A stretch of 64,000 nt of DNA from Arthrobacter sp. MYb23 (GCF_002979775.1 NZ_PCPR01000001.1:186001-250000); one strand, 5' to 3'. Shown: positions 36,970 to 46,948, counted from the first letter of the stretch. A program made the numbers and translations. Notes: generated by a model from the sequence alone, not told the origin.

Positions 36970-38430
36970 TCAGCCGCGCGAGATCCGGATCATTTCCTCG
37001 CGCGGAACAACCTTGATGCGCTCGCGGACCACACCGTCACCCTCGACGGCGGACCCGTCACCAAGCGTTTCGCCGGAAGTCCACGCGGCACCCAGGGCGG
37101 ATTCGTGAGCATCGAGCCTGTTCCAGCCCTCCCACGTGGTGTATTCAATGCCGCGTTCCTCGAGGAGGTCAATGATGGCCTGCGGATCCGGGTTTTCCGC
37201 CGGAGGAAGGTTGAGCCTGTCCTCCAGGAGGAAGCCGATGGTCTCCAGGGCATCACCCTTGGTGTGCCCGATCAGCCCCACCGGTCCGCGTTTGATCCAA
37301 CCCGTGGCGTAGATTCCCGGCACGGGCTCGCCGTCGGCGCCCAGGACGCGGCCGCCGTCGTTCGGTATGACACCGCGGCGGGCGTCGTACTCCAGCTCCT
37401 CCAACGGCGAACCGTGGTAGCCGATGGCCCGGTAGACGGACTGGACGGGGTACTCGATGAACTCTCCAGTGCCCTTGACGTTGCCCGTTCCGTCCAATCG
37501 CATGCGTTCGAACTTGATGCCGGAGACCTTGCCGGGTGCCTCAGGTGAGTCAAGAATCTCCACGGGGCTGTGCAGGAAGTGCAAGTGCAGGCGACGCGAT
37601 GAAGGCTGTTCCGATTCGGCGTGTTCCTCCACCAGCCAGTTGGTCATGGTGTTGACCATGGTCTTGATCTGGTTGTTGGTCTTAATGGCCTCGTCCGAGG
37701 CTTCGTCGAACTCGAAGTCCTCCGGGTACAGGACAATGTCCACGTCCTTGCAGTGGGACAGCTCGCGCAACTCCAACGGAGTGAACTTCACCTGGGCCGG
37801 GCCACGGCGGCCGAAGACGTGGACGTCTGTGACCGGCGACTTCTTGAGCCCGGCATAGACGTTGTCCGGGATCTCCGTGACCAGGAGTTCCTCAGGGTGC
37901 TTCACGAGCATCCGGGCCACATCCAGGGCTACGTTGCCGTTGCCGATCACGGCGATTTCCTTGGCATCAAGTGGCCAGTCGCGGGGAACGTCCGGGTGTC
38001 CGTCGTACCAGGACACGAAGTCAGCGCCGCCGAAGGAGCCCTCCAGCTCGACGCCCGGAATGTTCAGGCCAGCATCCTTGATGGCCCCGGTGGAGAAAAT
38101 GACGGCGTCATAGAACGCGCGGAAATCGTGGAGCGTGAGATCCCGGCCGTAGGTCACGTTGCCGAGGAATCGGATATCACCGCGGTCCAAGACCTTGTGC
38201 AGTGCATTGACGATGCCCTTGATGCGCGGGTGATCCGGGGCCACTCCGTAGCGGATCAGACCGTACGGCGCCGGATATGCCTCGAAGAGATCAATGCTGA
38301 CCTCCACATGCCCGTCTTTGACCTCGTTGGATTTGGTCAGGATGTCCGCGGCGTACACGCCTGCGGGTCCCGCGCCGACGATCGCGACACGAAGCGGACG
38401 ATTGGGGGTTGTTGCGGCTGAGTTGGACAC
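36970..38430 (-). CDS. fprA: Ferredoxin/flavodoxin-NADP+ reductase, FprA type (copy 1)
   Basis: A 486-residue FAD enzyme passing electrons between NADPH and ferredoxin. FAD-binding VAIVGAGPAGVYAADIL lies at the N-terminus and NADP-binding VIGNGNVALDVARML near 160-175. The GTG at 38430 is preferred: GAAGGG precedes it and the resulting N-terminus aligns with the paralogue at 59972-61438. The open frame extends 11 codons further up. The two proteins are nearly colinear and close in sequence. It lies upstream of the GAF regulator on the same strand, 90 bp away. Confidence 0.9.
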   Translation of the reverse strand: MSNSAATTPNRPLRVAIVGAGPAGVYAADILTKSNEVKDGHVEVSIDLFEAYPAPYGLIRYGVAPDHPRIKGIVNALHKVLDRGDIRFLGNVTYGRDLTLHDFRAFYDAVIFSTGAIKDAGLNIPGVELEGSFGGADFVSWYDGHPDVPRDWPLDAKEIAVIGNGNVALDVARMLVKHPEELLVTEIPDNVYAGLKKSPVTDVHVFGRRGPAQVKFTPLELRELSHCKDVDIVLYPEDFEFDEASDEAIKTNNQIKTMVNTMTNWLVEEHAESEQPSSRRLHLHFLHSPVEILDSPEAPGKVSGIKFERMRLDGTGNVKGTGEFIEYPVQSVYRAIGYHGSPLEELEYDARRGVIPNDGGRVLGADGEPVPGIYATGWIKRGPVGLIGHTKGDALETIGFLLEDRLNLPPAENPDPQAIIDLLEERGIEYTTWEGWNRLDAHESALGAAWTSGETLGDGSAVEGDGVVRERIKVVPREEMIRISRG

Positions 38431-38586
38431 CGTTAGCCCTTCCGAAGCAGTGAGCCACGCCATTGTTGGGGCGCGCAGAATCCAATTCTAGAGGTCCACC
38501 CAACACCGGGCCGCTTATATGGCAGGAGTCACAGAAAATGATAAAGATTGCGGAATATTGCGGGGCCAGGTGGTGTTGGCGACAAT

Positions 38587-39627
38587 GTGTCGACTCCGGA
38601 TCAGATAGCTGCCAACCCACCCTCTTCAAACCACCCCACGACGACGGCGGGCGGGGGTACCGGCTCCGGCGGTTCGCCGAAACCGGCTGGCAAACCAGTG
38701 AGAAGCGAGTCGACAGCGGGAATCCTCTTTGGCATTGGCGCCTACGGCCTGTGGGGGCTGCTTCCGCTCTACTTCTTCGTCCTGATGCCCGCGAGCGCGA
38801 TCGAAATCGTGGCCAACCGGATCGTCTGGTCCCTGCTCTTCTGCGCACTGCTCATCACCATCACCCGGGCTTGGCGCGTTTTCGGCGCTGCAGTAAAGGA
38901 CCGTTCGGTTTTTGGCCCCCTGGCCCTGGCCGCTGTGCTGATTGCCATCAACTGGCTCACGTATACCTTTGGTGTCACCACCGGACATGCCGTTGAGACG
39001 TCTTTGGGTTACTTCATCAACCCGCTGGTCTCAGTTTTGCTCGGCGTTTTCGTCCTCAAGGAGAAGCTGCGTCCTTTGCAGTGGGCAGCAGTGGGGATTG
39101 GTTTCGTGGCCGTGGGCGTCCTGACGTTCTCTTACGGTCAGCTCCCCTGGATTGCCCTGATCCTCGCGTTCAGCTTTGGCCTCTACGGCTTCGTGAAAAA
39201 GCGGGTTGGCCCCAAGGTTGACGCCCTTACCAGCCTCAGCGTTGAGACTGTGGTGTTGGCTCCCTTTGCCGCCATCACCATGGTGGTCCTTGGCGTAACG
39301 GGTGCGGAGACTCTCACCACCCTCGGCGCAGGCCACTTCTGGCTCCTGGTGGCCTCCGGCGTCATCACGGCCGTTCCGCTGCTGTTTTTCGGAGCCTCAG
39401 CCCGCCGCCTCCCCATGACCACCATCGGCCTGCTGCAGTACTTCGCTCCGGTCCTTCAGTTCATTGTGGCGCTGACCGTCTTCAACGAGACCATGACCAC
39501 TGCCCGCTGGATCGGCTTCTGCGTGGTGTGGCTTGCCCTGGTGCTGCTCACCATCGACATGCTCCGCACCACCAGGAAGAACTCGGTGTTGAAGAAGAAG
39601 GCCCGCCTGGCCGCTGCCGGCGCCTAG
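38587..39627 (+). CDS. rarD: RarD-type EamA family transporter
   Basis: A 346-residue drug/metabolite transporter with about ten helices. GIGAYGLWGLLPLYFFVL and the following EIVANRIVWSLLF are the RarD signature, and the late GLLQYFAPVLQFIVAL helix is conserved. The GTG at 38587 has AGGTGG upstream; a TTG 39 nt earlier is in frame. A disordered proline/glycine-rich N-terminal tail of about 45 residues precedes the first helix. Substrate unknown; it is divergent from fprA. Confidence 0.88.
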   Translation: MSTPDQIAANPPSSNHPTTTAGGGTGSGGSPKPAGKPVRSESTAGILFGIGAYGLWGLLPLYFFVLMPASAIEIVANRIVWSLLFCALLITITRAWRVFGAAVKDRSVFGPLALAAVLIAINWLTYTFGVTTGHAVETSLGYFINPLVSVLLGVFVLKEKLRPLQWAAVGIGFVAVGVLTFSYGQLPWIALILAFSFGLYGFVKKRVGPKVDALTSLSVETVVLAPFAAITMVVLGVTGAETLTTLGAGHFWLLVASGVITAVPLLFFGASARRLPMTTIGLLQYFAPVLQFIVALTVFNETMTTARWIGFCVVWLALVLLTIDMLRTTRKNSVLKKKARLAAAGA

Positions 39628-39671
39628 ACCTGGCTCTCCGAAATCGCCGGAGAGCTGCGAGAACGCCGGAG

Positions 39672-39766
39672 CTTTCCGGCGAGTTCGCGGCTCTCCGGCG
39701 AGTTCGCGGCTCTCCGGCGAGTTCGCGGCTCTCCGGCGAGTTCGCGGCTCTCCGGCGATTTCGGGG
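39672..39766. repeat. Five 19-bp tandem units after rarD
   Basis: Units based on CTCTCCGGCGAGTTCGCGG begin at 39672, 39691, 39710, 39729 and 39748; the middle three are identical. They are preceded by TGCGAGAACGCC. No spacers separate the units, so this is not a CRISPR array. It lies between the convergent rarD and fucosidase genes. Confidence 0.9.
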
Positions 39767-39806
39767 TCTTTCCGGCGATCTGGCAGCCTGACCCTAGGCC
39801 AGCACG

Positions 39807-41174
39807 TCAGTCCAGCACGTCGGGGTTGGGTTCCTTTTCGGACGCGGGACTGGCCAAGGCAGCGGTGTCCAACGCGAACACCAGCGGCCCGGCCTCCGAG
39901 GCAGCCCCCAACTCCACCTCGAACAAGGACTCGGCCAGCCTCTTGAACGGATGCCCACCGGAGGCAGAGCCCAGCAACCGGAGCCCCACGAGTTCCAGGC
40001 CCGCGGGCAGGTGCAGGCGGATCCGCCCGGATGCCGGCGACCGGGTGACCACCGCATACACCTCGCCAGTGGCAGACCGGGTGAAATACCCCCACCCCGG
40101 GTAGTTCCAGCCCTCGGCGAAGCCGCACCCATAGATCGCTTCCCCGTTGACTGCGAGCCACTCTCCCACACTGCGGGCAATCTCCACCTCGGCCGGGGCC
40201 ATGGACCCGTCACCCCTGGGCCCGAAGTTCAACAGGAAGTTGCCGCCCAGGGATGTGCAGTGGGCGATCATGTCCACCACATCCCAGGGATGCTTCAACG
40301 TGGACAGGGCCCACTCTCCCTGGTGGTACCCCCAGCTCGCCTGTGGGATGGTCATGCATGCTTCCCAATCCCGCTCGGCCACACTGGTATTCCACGGCTC
40401 GGGCAGCCTGCGCTCGTAACCGCTTTCGTAATCGCCCATGAGCGAGCCGTTGGAATCAATGTGTCGGGCTCCGAAGTCGTCCGCACGCAGGCGGCTGTTG
40501 ACCACCACGCCGGGAATCCGATCCTTCAGCATCCGTTCAACTTCCCAGGTCCACCAGCCGTTGGCCTTCACGGATTCGTCCCACGTGCCATCGAACCAGA
40601 AGCCCTTGACGCTCGGATACCGTTCCGCCAGTTCCTCCAACTGCTTCTTCGCGAAGTCCAGATAGCGCGCAAAAGCCGCATGGTCGGCGTCGCTCTCCAG
40701 CGTGAAGCGCCAGTCCGGGTGCCGCCAGTCGAGCACGGAGTAGTAGAAGTTGACGTCAATCCCCCGGGCCTCGTACGCCTCGATGAGCTCCGCCAGGACA
40801 TCGCGTCCCGACGGCGTGTTGCCCATGTGGAAGTCCGTGTAGGCGCTGGGCCACAGGCAGAAGCCATCGTGATGCTTGGTGGTGATGGTCATGTAGCGTG
40901 CGCCCAAGGCCACGGCCGTGTCCGCCCACTGCTTGGCGTCGAAATCCGCCAGCGTGAAGTCGTTGGCCAGCGCTTCCCATCGCTGCTGCGGAATCTTGGC
41001 TATCCGTGGCAGGAACTCGGCCGCGAAGTTCACGTCTTTGCCTTCCCAGCGGCCTGCCGGGAGGGAGTAGAGACCCCAGTGGATGAACTGTCCCACCCGA
41101 TGTCCGCGGAAACGCTGCATGGCGGCGTCCTGGCGCGGTTCCACCCGGGAGGCCCCGTACTTGAGCTCGATCAC
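39807..41174 (-). CDS. Alpha-L-fucosidase-like glycoside hydrolase, GH29
   Basis: A 455-residue retaining exo-glycosidase. FRGHRVGQFIHWGLYSLPAG and ARYMTITTKHHDGFCLW are GH29 hallmarks; the nucleophile aspartate is expected in VKGFWFDGTWDE. The GTG at 41174 overlaps the stop of the DUF2264 gene by 4 bp. No signal peptide, so it acts in the cytoplasm on imported oligosaccharides. A C-terminal beta-sandwich follows the barrel. Last gene of the minus-strand sugar operon. Confidence 0.9.
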   Translation of the reverse strand: MIELKYGASRVEPRQDAAMQRFRGHRVGQFIHWGLYSLPAGRWEGKDVNFAAEFLPRIAKIPQQRWEALANDFTLADFDAKQWADTAVALGARYMTITTKHHDGFCLWPSAYTDFHMGNTPSGRDVLAELIEAYEARGIDVNFYYSVLDWRHPDWRFTLESDADHAAFARYLDFAKKQLEELAERYPSVKGFWFDGTWDESVKANGWWTWEVERMLKDRIPGVVVNSRLRADDFGARHIDSNGSLMGDYESGYERRLPEPWNTSVAERDWEACMTIPQASWGYHQGEWALSTLKHPWDVVDMIAHCTSLGGNFLLNFGPRGDGSMAPAEVEIARSVGEWLAVNGEAIYGCGFAEGWNYPGWGYFTRSATGEVYAVVTRSPASGRIRLHLPAGLELVGLRLLGSASGGHPFKRLAESLFEVELGAASEAGPLVFALDTAALASPASEKEPNPDVLD

Positions 41175-43156
41175 TTGCCCACCTGCCCGTCCCACGGTAC
41201 GAACGTGCGCAGGTCGAAAGCCTGCGAAGCGCCGCTTGCCCACGTGACGGATACTTCCGTACCGGAAACCACGACGGCGGCAGCCGCCTTGAGCGTCGCA
41301 GGCGCCGGAGCATCACCCCGAGTCAGCGTGTGGAGTGCGACGTGGACCGTCTCCTCCGCATCACGCTGCGCCTTCTCGGAATTTCGCCGTGCAGAGAGAT
41401 GCGGCACTGCTGAGTGCTCGCCCATCGCGTTGGCCCCGGTGTAGCGCGTGGTGCCCGGTTCCTCCCAACCGTGCAGTGCCGTGACTGCGGCGAAGACGTC
41501 GCCATTGCTGACCCATGCTGACTCCGCGGTGAGCCCTTCGTCCACGGGGCGGGTGCCGGCCACGGCATGTCCACCCTCACGCACGGAATACTCCGCCGTT
41601 CCCTGGACCAAATGGCACCGAAGCTCGTGAATCCCGTCGACCACGGAAACGGTAGTCACTGCCGTACCCGGCAAGGTCTTCCCGTACAACTGCGGAACGT
41701 GAACGGAGCCGCTGACGAATCCGTCCGTGCGGGTGGCGCGGAGGGCACACCGGCGGCTCGCCACGCCGTCGGACCCCAACAGCGCAAGGTGCCCGTCCAC
41801 GTTGTCCTCCCACGCAGGTCCCGTACCCGGCGCGGTGTGGGTTGAATAGGAGAACTTGGCATAGTGCGGATCGTCAGGGTCCGTACCGCCGCCCACGGGC
41901 AGACCGCAATGGTCGCTGCCGTGGTTGCTCAGACGAACCAAACCGCCGTCAGTGCCAAGAGTCCAGCCGGCATCGGGCAGTGGACGCACCACAGCCGGAC
42001 CATCGGTGGGCTGGGCCTCTTCGGTGTCCTGCCACACCCTGTGCTCGGGTGGTAAAGCCAAGCCAAGGAATCCAATGCCTGCCAAATACGGTGAACCAAA
42101 GCCGCTGTATGCCTGGCAGGACCCCAAGTGCTCGTCGTACCAGCCCAGGTTCGGCGGTCCATCAACGCCAACGCCCTTCGCGGTGAAGTTCGCCAGTACC
42201 CCCGACGCGAGCCGCCGCGTAGCACCTGGCGTCAGCGGATTCACCCCCGAGATCTCAGCACACCACAGCGCCGCGAGGACAGCAGTGCGGTACGCCAAGG
42301 AACGCCCAACATGCAGCACTGCGCCATCACTGGCGAACATCAGGCTCTGCGTGCCCACGAACTCACGCATGCGTTCCAAGTGACGTCGACCCTCAGGGGT
42401 GTCCTCCCGGCCTGTCATCTTGTACCAAGCCCACAAATAGGGGTGGATGGCCCACGCGTTGTAGTAATCGATGGCATGCTCCGGGCCGTCCGTGTACCAG
42501 CCGTCACCCAGATACCAGGACTCCACCCGGGCCACGTTCCGCGCACCGGTACAGCCCGTTACGTCCTCGCCCACCGAACGCAGGAAACCCTCCGCCATTG
42601 CGGGGAAGAGCTGCCAGTTGTTGCCCCACACCTCCAGCCGGGCATGGTGCCGAAGCCAGGCGGCAACCTGCTTCTTCTCCGCCACGGTCAACGGCTCCCA
42701 CAGCCACTCGCGCCCCATGAAAAGGGAGAAGGCGATGTTGGCTGCCTCCACAATCGAGTTGGTCACCCCCAACAAAGGAGACTTGCAAGTGACCCCCAAC
42801 GGCCAACGCTCCGCACCCTCAGGATCCGTGCCGGCAATCAAGGCCTCCCGGTACCATGCCGCCAACCCCAGCCGATCCCGGCCACGGGCACCGGCGATCC
42901 GCGGCGCAGCCATCAACAGGCTCCGGCCAATGGTCTCCATACCCTCCCTGCGTTCGCCGTCCCGGGTCACCGGCCCGGGCAAGCGTGGGCTGGCTTTGAG
43001 GGGGCTGGAATGGGCGCGGATGTGTTCCAGCCAATGATCGGCAGTGGCTTCCCAATGGCTGCGCGTCCACCCTGTGAAGGGGGAAAGGGCGGGATCGGGG
43101 GTGGGTAGCCAAGGGAGACCCGGCTGGCTGGTCGCATTGGGCAGGGATTGAGTCAC
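41171..43156 (-). CDS. DUF2264 domain-containing protein, likely carbohydrate-active
   Basis: A 661-residue protein matching DUF2264 through most of its length: PLGVTCKSPLLGVTNSIVEA, WEVWGNNWQLFP-like LEVWGNNWQLFPAMAEGFL, and YYNAWAIHPYLWAWYKM, which suggest an alpha/alpha toroid followed by a beta-sandwich. The GTG at 43156 has AAGGA upstream; the longer open frame to 43492 crosses the solute-binding protein gene. I recall, without being able to verify it, a link between DUF2264 and family GH154 beta-glucuronidases. No signal peptide. Confidence 0.85.
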   Translation of the reverse strand: MTQSLPNATSQPGLPWLPTPDPALSPFTGWTRSHWEATADHWLEHIRAHSSPLKASPRLPGPVTRDGERREGMETIGRSLLMAAPRIAGARGRDRLGLAAWYREALIAGTDPEGAERWPLGVTCKSPLLGVTNSIVEAANIAFSLFMGREWLWEPLTVAEKKQVAAWLRHHARLEVWGNNWQLFPAMAEGFLRSVGEDVTGCTGARNVARVESWYLGDGWYTDGPEHAIDYYNAWAIHPYLWAWYKMTGREDTPEGRRHLERMREFVGTQSLMFASDGAVLHVGRSLAYRTAVLAALWCAEISGVNPLTPGATRRLASGVLANFTAKGVGVDGPPNLGWYDEHLGSCQAYSGFGSPYLAGIGFLGLALPPEHRVWQDTEEAQPTDGPAVVRPLPDAGWTLGTDGGLVRLSNHGSDHCGLPVGGGTDPDDPHYAKFSYSTHTAPGTGPAWEDNVDGHLALLGSDGVASRRCALRATRTDGFVSGSVHVPQLYGKTLPGTAVTTVSVVDGIHELRCHLVQGTAEYSVREGGHAVAGTRPVDEGLTAESAWVSNGDVFAAVTALHGWEEPGTTRYTGANAMGEHSAVPHLSARRNSEKAQRDAEETVHVALHTLTRGDAPAPATLKAAAAVVVSGTEVSVTWASGASQAFDLRTFVPWDGQVGK

Positions 43157-43188
43157 GGTGTTCGGATCCTTGAAGAGTGGGGGGTGAA

Positions 43189-44838
43189 CTATTTGGCCAG
43201 TGCCGATTCGTATTCGCCGCGGATGGTGTCGCCGCCGTTCTTCTTCCAGTCCGCCACGGCGCTCTTGAGTGCGTCCATGGTTCCACGGCCGGCGATGACT
43301 GCCGTAGCAGCATCGGAGACTGGCTGACCCAGTTTGGCGCCCTTGCTGGCGTTGGTGGGGCTGAAGAGCGTGCCGCACGGATCCTCGACGCCCAAAGGAA
43401 TGAGCTTGGAGTACGCGTTGTGCATGACGTCCACTATGTCCTTGTTGCTGGGGTCGTACACCACTTGCTGCGGTGCGGCGAGGTACTTCCACGGCACGGC
43501 GTTATCCAGCAGGGCCCGCTCGGTAACCACCGGATTGCCGTTGGAATCCAGGGTGTAATCCGCTCCCTCGGCTCCGTAGTTGAGCAGCAAGTACTCTTCG
43601 CTGCCGAACGGTGCCGCCAGGAAGTTGGCAACCGCCAGGACTTCCTTGAGCTTGGTTTCGTCCGCTTTCTTCAGCATCACGGTGGCGAAGGTGATGTTGT
43701 CCAGCCACGTCTGGGCCTTCCCGCCGTCGTGGCCCACGGGGATGAACGGCACGGCTTTGTTGGCCTTGTTGGCGGCGGGGATGCTGCGGCCGTAGCCTGT
43801 GGGTCCGATGTACGCCGGAAGTCCGTCGTAGATCATGGCTACTTTGCCGGAGATGAAGGAGTTCACCATCTGCGACTTGGTCCAGCCCTCGGAACCCGGC
43901 ACGTACAGGCCGTCCTTGTAGAGCTTGGCGGCAAATTCGATCGCGGCCATGTATTCGTCCGTCTCGAAGGCCCTGGTGAGTATGCCGCCGTCGTTCTTCC
44001 AGACGTTCGGCGTCCGGAACATGTGGTGCAGCATGGTGAGCCCAAATTTGGTGCTGCCCAACGCCCACTGGTTCTTCGACGGGTTGGTGAGCTCCTTGGC
44101 CACCCGGTAGAAATCGTCCTTGTCCTTGATGTCCTCCGTGGACTTGATGCCCACGTTTTCCAACAGGGTCTGGTTCACAAAGCCTGAGCCGCCGGTGAGG
44201 TTCCGCGGGATGGGCAACGAGTAGAGCTTGCCGGCCTGGACGGTCTGCTTCCAGAACACCTCCGGGATGGCTGCCAGGTTGGGGTAGTCCTTGATCTTGT
44301 CCCCGCCCAGCAACGGCGTGAGGTCGGCACACTTGGCTTGGAGGAACTCCACGATGTTGGGCACCGCGGCGCCGTCGTTGAGCATGAGGTCCGGCAGCTC
44401 GCCACCGGCAATGATCGTGTTGAACTTGGTGGCGTAGTCATCCGAAGAGACCGAGGTGATTTCCACCTGACCGCCCAGTCGTGCCTCGATGGCCTGCCAC
44501 GCGGGGTTGTCCGCCCGGGCGTTGGGAGCGGTGCCGAACAGGTTGGTGATGGCCGTGACCTTGCCGCCCTTGAGCGGTGCGCTCTCCACACTTCGGAACG
44601 GCGCGGGGTACTTGTAGAAAGCGGACGGTACGCCCTCGGCCGTGCCGGGGATGTCCGCCGCGGCGGCCTTCAGGGGCATGTGGGTTGGCAGCAATGCTTC
44701 GCTGGCGTTCGAGGCAACACTGGTGGTGCGCTGCCCGCAACCGGCCATGGCTCCGCCGCTGAAGAGCGCGAGCGCGCCGATGCCTGCAACTGAGAGGAAG
44801 TTCCGGCGGCTGGGGCCGGCAGAGGGTACTGCGTTCAT
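43189..44838 (-). CDS. Sugar-type extracellular solute-binding lipoprotein
   Basis: A 549-residue ABC binding protein. The leader combines a twin-arginine motif SRRNFLSVAG (R11-R12) with a lipobox ending AMAGC (C34), so it is probably exported folded and lipidated. Its length and the pairing with LplB-like permeases place it in the large oligosaccharide-binding group (LplA-like). It is first to receive the oligosaccharides released outside the cell. Downstream lie DUF2264 and GH29. Confidence 0.9.
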   Translation of the reverse strand: MNAVPSAGPSRRNFLSVAGIGALALFSGGAMAGCGQRTTSVASNASEALLPTHMPLKAAAADIPGTAEGVPSAFYKYPAPFRSVESAPLKGGKVTAITNLFGTAPNARADNPAWQAIEARLGGQVEITSVSSDDYATKFNTIIAGGELPDLMLNDGAAVPNIVEFLQAKCADLTPLLGGDKIKDYPNLAAIPEVFWKQTVQAGKLYSLPIPRNLTGGSGFVNQTLLENVGIKSTEDIKDKDDFYRVAKELTNPSKNQWALGSTKFGLTMLHHMFRTPNVWKNDGGILTRAFETDEYMAAIEFAAKLYKDGLYVPGSEGWTKSQMVNSFISGKVAMIYDGLPAYIGPTGYGRSIPAANKANKAVPFIPVGHDGGKAQTWLDNITFATVMLKKADETKLKEVLAVANFLAAPFGSEEYLLLNYGAEGADYTLDSNGNPVVTERALLDNAVPWKYLAAPQQVVYDPSNKDIVDVMHNAYSKLIPLGVEDPCGTLFSPTNASKGAKLGQPVSDAATAVIAGRGTMDALKSAVADWKKNGGDTIRGEYESALAK

Positions 44839-44869
44839 GGGGCTTCCCTTTCAAGAGTGGAGATTTTGA

Positions 44870-45832
44870 TTAGCCTTTGATGGCGCCGGTGAGGACGCCC
44901 TTGGTGAAGTACCGCTGGAGGAACGGGAACACGATCACAATGGGGATGAGCGAAATTACGACGACGGCCATCTGGATCGCTTGCGACGGCACCGCGATCT
45001 CGGCTACTGCGGAATCGCCCATGGGCTGGCCGAGGAGGACGTACTGGCGCAGGATCATGGACAGTGGCCATTTGTCGTCGTTCAGGTAGAGCATGGCGTT
45101 GAAGAACGCGTTCCAGTAACCCACCGCGTAGAAGAGTCCGACGACGGCCAGCACACCGCGTGAGAGTGGCAGCACCATCTGGACCAGGATCCGGAAGTCG
45201 CCTGCGCCGTCGATCTTCGCGGCCTCGAACAGTTCCTGCGGCAGGTTCATGAAGAAGGACCGGACCACCACCAGGTTGAACGCGCTCATCAAGGTGGGCA
45301 GGACCAACGCCGCGTAGCTGTCCAGCAGTCCGAGCTCCTTGACCATGAGGAAACTGGGGATGATGCCCGGGCTGAAAAGCATGGTGAACAGCGCGGTCAT
45401 CAGGAAGAAGCGCCCGCCCACCAGGTCCCTGCGGGTGAGGCCGTACGCCATGGCTACGGTGACCACCAGGGACAGGGCCGTGCCCACGGTGGTGATGACC
45501 AGGGACCGGATCAGCGCATCAGTGACCACGCCGCCGGCAAAGATGGTTTGGTACGCGGCGAACGTTGGTTCCTTGGGGAACAGCACCAGGCCGTTGTTGT
45601 TGGCGATCTCGCTCTGGCTGGAGAGGCTCGTGGCCAGGACCGCCAGCAAGGGGTAGAGCGCCAGGAAGCAGATGACCACCAACGCAATGGCTTTGGAAAC
45701 CTGCACGGCCGGCTTGGGTTTTTCCATCCAGACGGGCCGGGTGTCCTTGGGCTTCGGGCCGTTCTTTGGGCGACTCTTTGGGCTGCTTTTTGGGTGGCCC
45801 GCGGCCACCAGCGTGCTACTTGGATTTGCCAT
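44870..45832 (-). CDS. Carbohydrate ABC transporter permease (inner subunit 2)
   Basis: A 320-residue permease of the MalG/LplC type. Six helices follow a cytoplasmic basic tail; the EAA loop reads PQELFEAAKIDGAGDFRILVQMVLPLSRG. The start at 45832 is preceded by AGGAAGG and lies within the end of the upstream permease gene (17-bp overlap). It ends ILTGAIKG-like VLTGAIKG, the usual MalG terminus. No ATPase gene is nearby, so a shared MsiK-type ATPase is expected. Confidence 0.92.
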   Translation of the reverse strand: MANPSSTLVAAGHPKSSPKSRPKNGPKPKDTRPVWMEKPKPAVQVSKAIALVVICFLALYPLLAVLATSLSSQSEIANNNGLVLFPKEPTFAAYQTIFAGGVVTDALIRSLVITTVGTALSLVVTVAMAYGLTRRDLVGGRFFLMTALFTMLFSPGIIPSFLMVKELGLLDSYAALVLPTLMSAFNLVVVRSFFMNLPQELFEAAKIDGAGDFRILVQMVLPLSRGVLAVVGLFYAVGYWNAFFNAMLYLNDDKWPLSMILRQYVLLGQPMGDSAVAEIAVPSQAIQMAVVVISLIPIVIVFPFLQRYFTKGVLTGAIKG

Positions 45833-46859
45833 TGGAATAGACACCTTCCTGTCCAAAGAAATGCGCGAGCTTGTTGGCGCCCAGTACCAGGAACAGTCCA
45901 ACGATTCCCTTGACGAGCCCGACGGCGGCTGCGGGGCCCCATTGGCCGTCTTGGATGCCGTGGAAGTAGACGTAGGTGTCCAGCACTTCGCCTGCACCGG
46001 GTCCCACGTTGTCGCGTTGCAGGACGATCTGCTCGAATCCGACGGACAGGATGCTGCCCAGGTTGAGGATGAGGAGCAGGACGATCACCGGCATGATCCC
46101 GGGGAGCGTGATGTGCCAAAGCCGATGCCGGGCATTTGCGCCATCCACTGCTGCAGCCTCGTAGAGTTCCTGGTCCACGTTCATGAGGGCCGCCAGGAAG
46201 ATGATGGTTCCCCAGCCGGCGTCCTTCCAGATGGACTGGATGGTGACCAGGAACGGGAAGAATTCCGGAGTTGTCATGGCATCGAAGCGCGGCAGGCCCA
46301 GGTTTTCCAGCAGGTGCGGAACCGCTCCTGTGGCACCGAGGACCTCGGAGAAGACCGCCACAATGATGACCCACCCGATGAAGTGCGGCAGGTAGACAAC
46401 GCTCTGCACGAACTTCCGGATCTTGTTGGACACGATGCTGTTGAGTAGCAGGGCCAGGCAGATGGGGACCGGGAAGAAGAGGGCCAGTTGAAGGCCCGTG
46501 ATCACCAGGGTGTTGCGGAGTGCTTCCCAGAAAGCGCCGTCCTGGAACATGGCAGCGAAATTATCCAAGCCCACCCAGACGCTGTCCATGAAGCCCAAGT
46601 ACGGCTTGTAGTCGAGGAACGCGATGATGTTGCCGGCGAGCGGTACGTAGTGGAACACCACGAAGTACAAGAAGCCGGGGGCGATCAGCAGCAACATCAC
46701 TTTGTCGCGTCGGATTCGTGCCATGAGGCTCTTCTTGCGGGATTGCCCTGCTGCGGGGGCCGCCGGTGGGCGACCCCGACAGCGACCTTCCGCCACCGTT
46801 GCCGGCCCGCCGACGTCGGGCGTCGCCTGCGGCGTGAGTGTCTGGCTGTTGCTGCTCAT
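45816..46859 (-). CDS. Carbohydrate ABC transporter permease (inner subunit 1, LplB-like)
   Basis: A 347-residue permease of the LplB type: MLLLIAPGFLYFVVFHYVPLAG at the first helix and the EAA loop DQELYEAAAVDGANARHRLWHITLPG. GAGGAAA lies before the ATG at 46859. The open frame extends 21 codons further with basic, unlikely sequence. First gene of the minus-strand operon, opposite a LacI-type operator. Confidence 0.92.
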   Translation of the reverse strand: MSSNSQTLTPQATPDVGGPATVAEGRCRGRPPAAPAAGQSRKKSLMARIRRDKVMLLLIAPGFLYFVVFHYVPLAGNIIAFLDYKPYLGFMDSVWVGLDNFAAMFQDGAFWEALRNTLVITGLQLALFFPVPICLALLLNSIVSNKIRKFVQSVVYLPHFIGWVIIVAVFSEVLGATGAVPHLLENLGLPRFDAMTTPEFFPFLVTIQSIWKDAGWGTIIFLAALMNVDQELYEAAAVDGANARHRLWHITLPGIMPVIVLLLILNLGSILSVGFEQIVLQRDNVGPGAGEVLDTYVYFHGIQDGQWGPAAAVGLVKGIVGLFLVLGANKLAHFFGQEGVYSNGKSK

Positions 46860-46932
46860 GTATTTCCTCTGTCTGCGCCGCGGGGGCGGATGTGGAGTGG
46901 CCCGGCGCCTGGGAGCGCTCAATGGCTAGAAA

Positions 46933-46948
46933 TAGTAAGCGTTTACTA
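46933..46948. promoter_or_regulatory. LacI-type operator, minus-strand operon side
   Basis: TAGTAAGCGTTTACTA is a 16-bp near-perfect palindrome with the central CG step typical of LacI-family operators (one mismatch between arms). It lies about 75 bp upstream of the first permease start. Confidence 0.72.

Noticed and set aside
39672..39766. CRISPR-like array
   Set aside because: Units are contiguous with no spacers and no cas genes are present; it is a minisatellite.
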